Assembly: GCA_016721435.1 (NCBI GenBank)
Contig: JADKIC010000032.1
Coordinates: 1 to 64,000, forward strand
Direction: 5' to 3'
Length of the DNA: 64,000 nucleotides
Source of the DNA: Bacteroidota bacterium
Lineage (GTDB): Bacteria; Bacteroidota; Bacteroidia; AKYH767-A; OLB10
The notes beneath the pieces are model-generated. The model was given only the letters and a program-made list of their open reading frames with translations. It ran no database searches and was not told the origin of the DNA. The first letter of the stretch is position 1; each line of letters opens with the position of its first letter. This document shows positions 61,438 through 64,000 of this stretch, in pieces. The position numbers and the translations under genes were made by a program.

Positions 61438-61449
61438 ATATTTCAGGCG
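61426..61449 (+). terminator. Possible terminator hairpin
   Basis: CGCCTGA (61426-61432) pairs with TCAGGCG (61443-61449) across the stop codon. The following sequence is AT-rich but has no immediate T run, so this is a weak terminator candidate. Confidence 0.45.
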
Positions 61450-61616
61450 TAATTAAGTTTAGATTTTAGTTTTTTAATACCCATTTCCTCTTCCTGCCCG
61501 TAACTGAATTACTTCTCCTTCCGGTTTTTAAATAATAGACGTTTTAAGGTGCTCCTTTGAAACTTCACAGATCCAATTCCGTATACTTTTCGATTTTTCT
61601 AAGCAATGATATCACT

Positions 61617-64000
61617 ATGGAAATGAAAAAGAAGGCTACTAAAGGATTGAAAATCAAACAGCAGCAAAAGACAAAGCTCGTTCAGCGTTATCTTATCGCC
61701 GGCGGAATATTCTCCATTTTCGCATTTGTTTCGGCTTTGATTTATTGGAATTTGGGTGTGAACACCTCTGCCGTAGCCGGTGTAAGTTATACCTGGAATG
61801 GATCTTCTGATAGTTTATGGTCCAATGCAGACAACTGGACACCTTCGGGATTGCCTACAATTAATGATCAAATCACGATCCCATCCTCCTTGAGCAGATA
61901 TCCTGTTTTAGACAATGCCGTAACTACATCAGATATGACATTAAATTCCGGTTCACAGTTAGATATGAATGGATTTTCATTGACATTAGCAGGTAGTTTT
62001 GTGATGAATACGACTTCCGCTTTAGAACTAAGAGGAGGAAACCTGCTTATTAATGGAAACGCAACGTTCAACGGTGGCACGATTACCACTTCAACCGGGA
62101 CGGGCAACATGGTGACCAACGGCAGTTCCACCGTTTTCGGTAGCGGTTCAGGAGGACCTACTATTCACCCGGATATTGAAGTGAATTCAGGAATTGTGAC
62201 TGTAAGAAATACTACATTTAATGGGATCACCCGGTTGACTAAAACAGGTGCAAGCAATGATGTTGCTTCAGGGAATAATACTTTCAATGATTCCACTTTT
62301 ATTACCAATTCAGGAACGGGGTACTTGATTTTTTCGAATTCTACCCGCGATATTTATAATGCTCCTTTAATATTAAATAGCCTGGGTGCCGGCGTGCTGT
62401 ACATGGCCTATAATGGAACAAATACCCAGTTTAATGAGAATCTGATTTTTAACAGTACAGGGGGAGGAATTAGAATTGGTGGCAGCAATGGTACGTCCAT
62501 ATTGGCCGCAGATAAACAATTAACTATTGGAAATACCGGATATACCAGTGGAACACTTCAATTATCACGTATGTCCATAGGCGGTAGTTCAGATTAGTCA
62601 CTTACATTAACCGGAAGTGCTGTTTTAACATTGGGACCTGCTACTACTTTTCCATCAGATTTCATGGCAGTAAGTCCGGGTGTTAGTCTGAACGGGGTTG
62701 TGTTTAATGGCGATGTAAATATCACTAAGAACGGAGCTGCCAACACGCACGGTTCAGGGAATAATACCTACAATGGTACCACCGTGATAACCAACGAGGG
62801 AACAGGATTCATGTCTTTTTCCAATTCTACCCGAGATATTTTCAATGGAGAAGTGACATTTAACAGTACTGGTGCCGGAGTGCTGTATGTGGCACACAAC
62901 GGTGTCAATACACAGTTCAATGATCATGTGAATGTAAATAGTACTTCTACAGGAAGCATTCGTTTTGGTAATGCTGCAGGACTTCATCTGGCAGCGGGTA
63001 AATCCATCAGAGTAGGTGGGGCGGGATTTGAAAGCGGAAGTTTACAATTGGGCGGTATTGCTTTTCCGCCGGAAACTTTGATTTAAGTTGGGTAATGCGG
63101 TTACGCTTACACCTGGACCTTCTACCTCCTTTGCAGATGATGTAACTGTAACAAGTGGTGGAATGTGTTTATCCGGTTGTACTTTCAACGGGAAGTTGAC
63201 TGCCGTAAAGACAGGAAGCTCGAATGATAACGGCAGTGGCAATACAACCTACAATGATTCCGTACACGTGATTAACAATGGTACAGGATATATGGTCATG
63301 TCGAATAGTACAAGAGATATTTTTAATGCTCCGGCAACTTTTAGCAGTAATGGCACGGGTACCATTTATGTAGCACATAAAGGAACGAATACGCTCTTCA
63401 ATGAAAATGTTTTCCTCAACAGCTCAGGTGGTGGAGGTGGAGTTCGAATCAGCACAGGCAATGGAACGGCTATTTTGGCAGATGGGAAATCCATATTAGC
63501 AGGGAATGCAGGTTTTGTGAGCGGAGATCTGATGTTAGGTGCTGTTACCATGTCAGCAACAATTCCTCAAACTATTTCTACCGGACCAAATGCTACTGTA
63601 ACCATTGGTCCGGCAGCTCAGATTGCTTGTTCTTTAAATGTGGAAGCCGGAGGAGTGTGTATGAACGGTGGTACATTTGGTGGAAAAGTGAGTTTGTTAA
63701 AAACAGGGGCAGGAAATAATACCGGAAACGGAAATAACGTTTTTAGCGATTCTCTTTCTATCGTGAATAATGGTACGGGCTATATGGTTTTTTCTAATTC
63801 AGTGAGAGATATTTATAATGGAGTTCTTTCAGCAACGACAAATTCAAGTGGAATAATTTATTTAGCACAGAGGCACTAATACAGAGTTTAATGAAAATAT
63901 TATAGTTTCCTCTACAAGTAACGGAAGCATACGGTTTGGTGCGAGCACAGGAACATCTTCATTTGCCACAGGTAAAACATTTATCGTGGGAACTTCGGGT
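61617..64000 (+). CDS. Giant repeat surface protein, N-terminal part, running off the right edge (frame breaks)
   Basis: Starts at ATG 61617 (MEMKKKATKGLKIKQQQKTK) with a membrane/signal helix (YLIAGGIFSIFAFVSALIYW). A module with SYTWNGSSDSLWSNADNWTP follows, then tandem units of roughly 155 residues, each holding SGNNTFNDSTFITNSGTGYL, IFSNSTRDIYNAP and YMAYNGTNTQFNEN. The frame is cut by TAG at 62595-62597, and shifted near 63081 and 63871; repeat homology continues through each cut. The pattern suggests a beta-solenoid adhesin. The C terminus lies outside the window, so a T9SS tail is expected but unseen. Confidence 0.75.

Overview
The window is a chromosomal segment of a member of the Bacteroidota, which I cannot name to genus. 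The support is: seven proteins with type IX secretion system (T9SS) C-terminal sorting domains, one of them the gliding-motility-associated type B domain; SprB, PKD and SBBP repeat proteins; Bacteroidota-type promoter boxes (TTTG ... TAnnTTTG) close to start codons; few Shine-Dalgarno sites; and the PafA, MbnP and DUF2490 families. Nothing looks like a prophage, integron, CRISPR locus or insertion sequence.

Layout. 0.4-8.1 kb: a 2.6-kilo-residue repeat adhesin with a T9SS type B domain. 8.3-16.6 kb: pheT, a T9SS protein, a DEAD-box helicase with a DMT transporter, then rplU-rpmA. 16.7-17.4 kb: a non-coding block with a 16-unit array of a 25-bp hairpin repeat and three further hairpins. 17.5-25.8 kb: a secreted protein, a tetR-tolC-adaptor-RND pump operon on the minus strand, and tatA. 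26-33 kb: PafA phosphatase, an MbnP-MbnH pair, a pirin and a T9SS protein. 33.2-37.1 kb: minus-strand housekeeping run hpt-adk-obgE-PAP2-crcB-DUF2490. 37.2-39.8 kb: a toxin-antitoxin pair, then purK and purE. 39.9-45.7 kb: two envelope proteins and a secreted subtilisin. 45.8-51.2 kb: lycopene cyclase, a DUF4349 lipoprotein, folC, a T9SS protein, tRNA-Val and a GIY-YIG remnant. 51.2-53.2 kb: exbB-exbD-tonB. 53.5-64 kb: two more T9SS proteins, a gamma carbonic anhydrase, a second toxin-antitoxin module with an interrupted antitoxin, a GNAT enzyme, small membrane proteins, and the start of another giant repeat protein running off the right edge.

Two themes cut across the window. First, about twenty single-base frame breaks, many in homopolymers, split otherwise ordinary genes, including the essential pheT as well as folC and purK. 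Repairing them restores standard protein lengths, so most are probably assembly errors rather than gene decay; I annotate those genes as whole units and give the break positions. Second, the intergenic DNA is rich in heptanucleotide tandem repeats, often flanking inverted repeats. The most striking case is a conserved heptad-hairpin-heptad leader found in the same orientation directly in front of two unrelated genes, purE and the pirin gene. In both copies the heptad register TAAACAT runs into the ATG start codon. This, with the 25-bp hairpin array, is the best candidate here for something undescribed.
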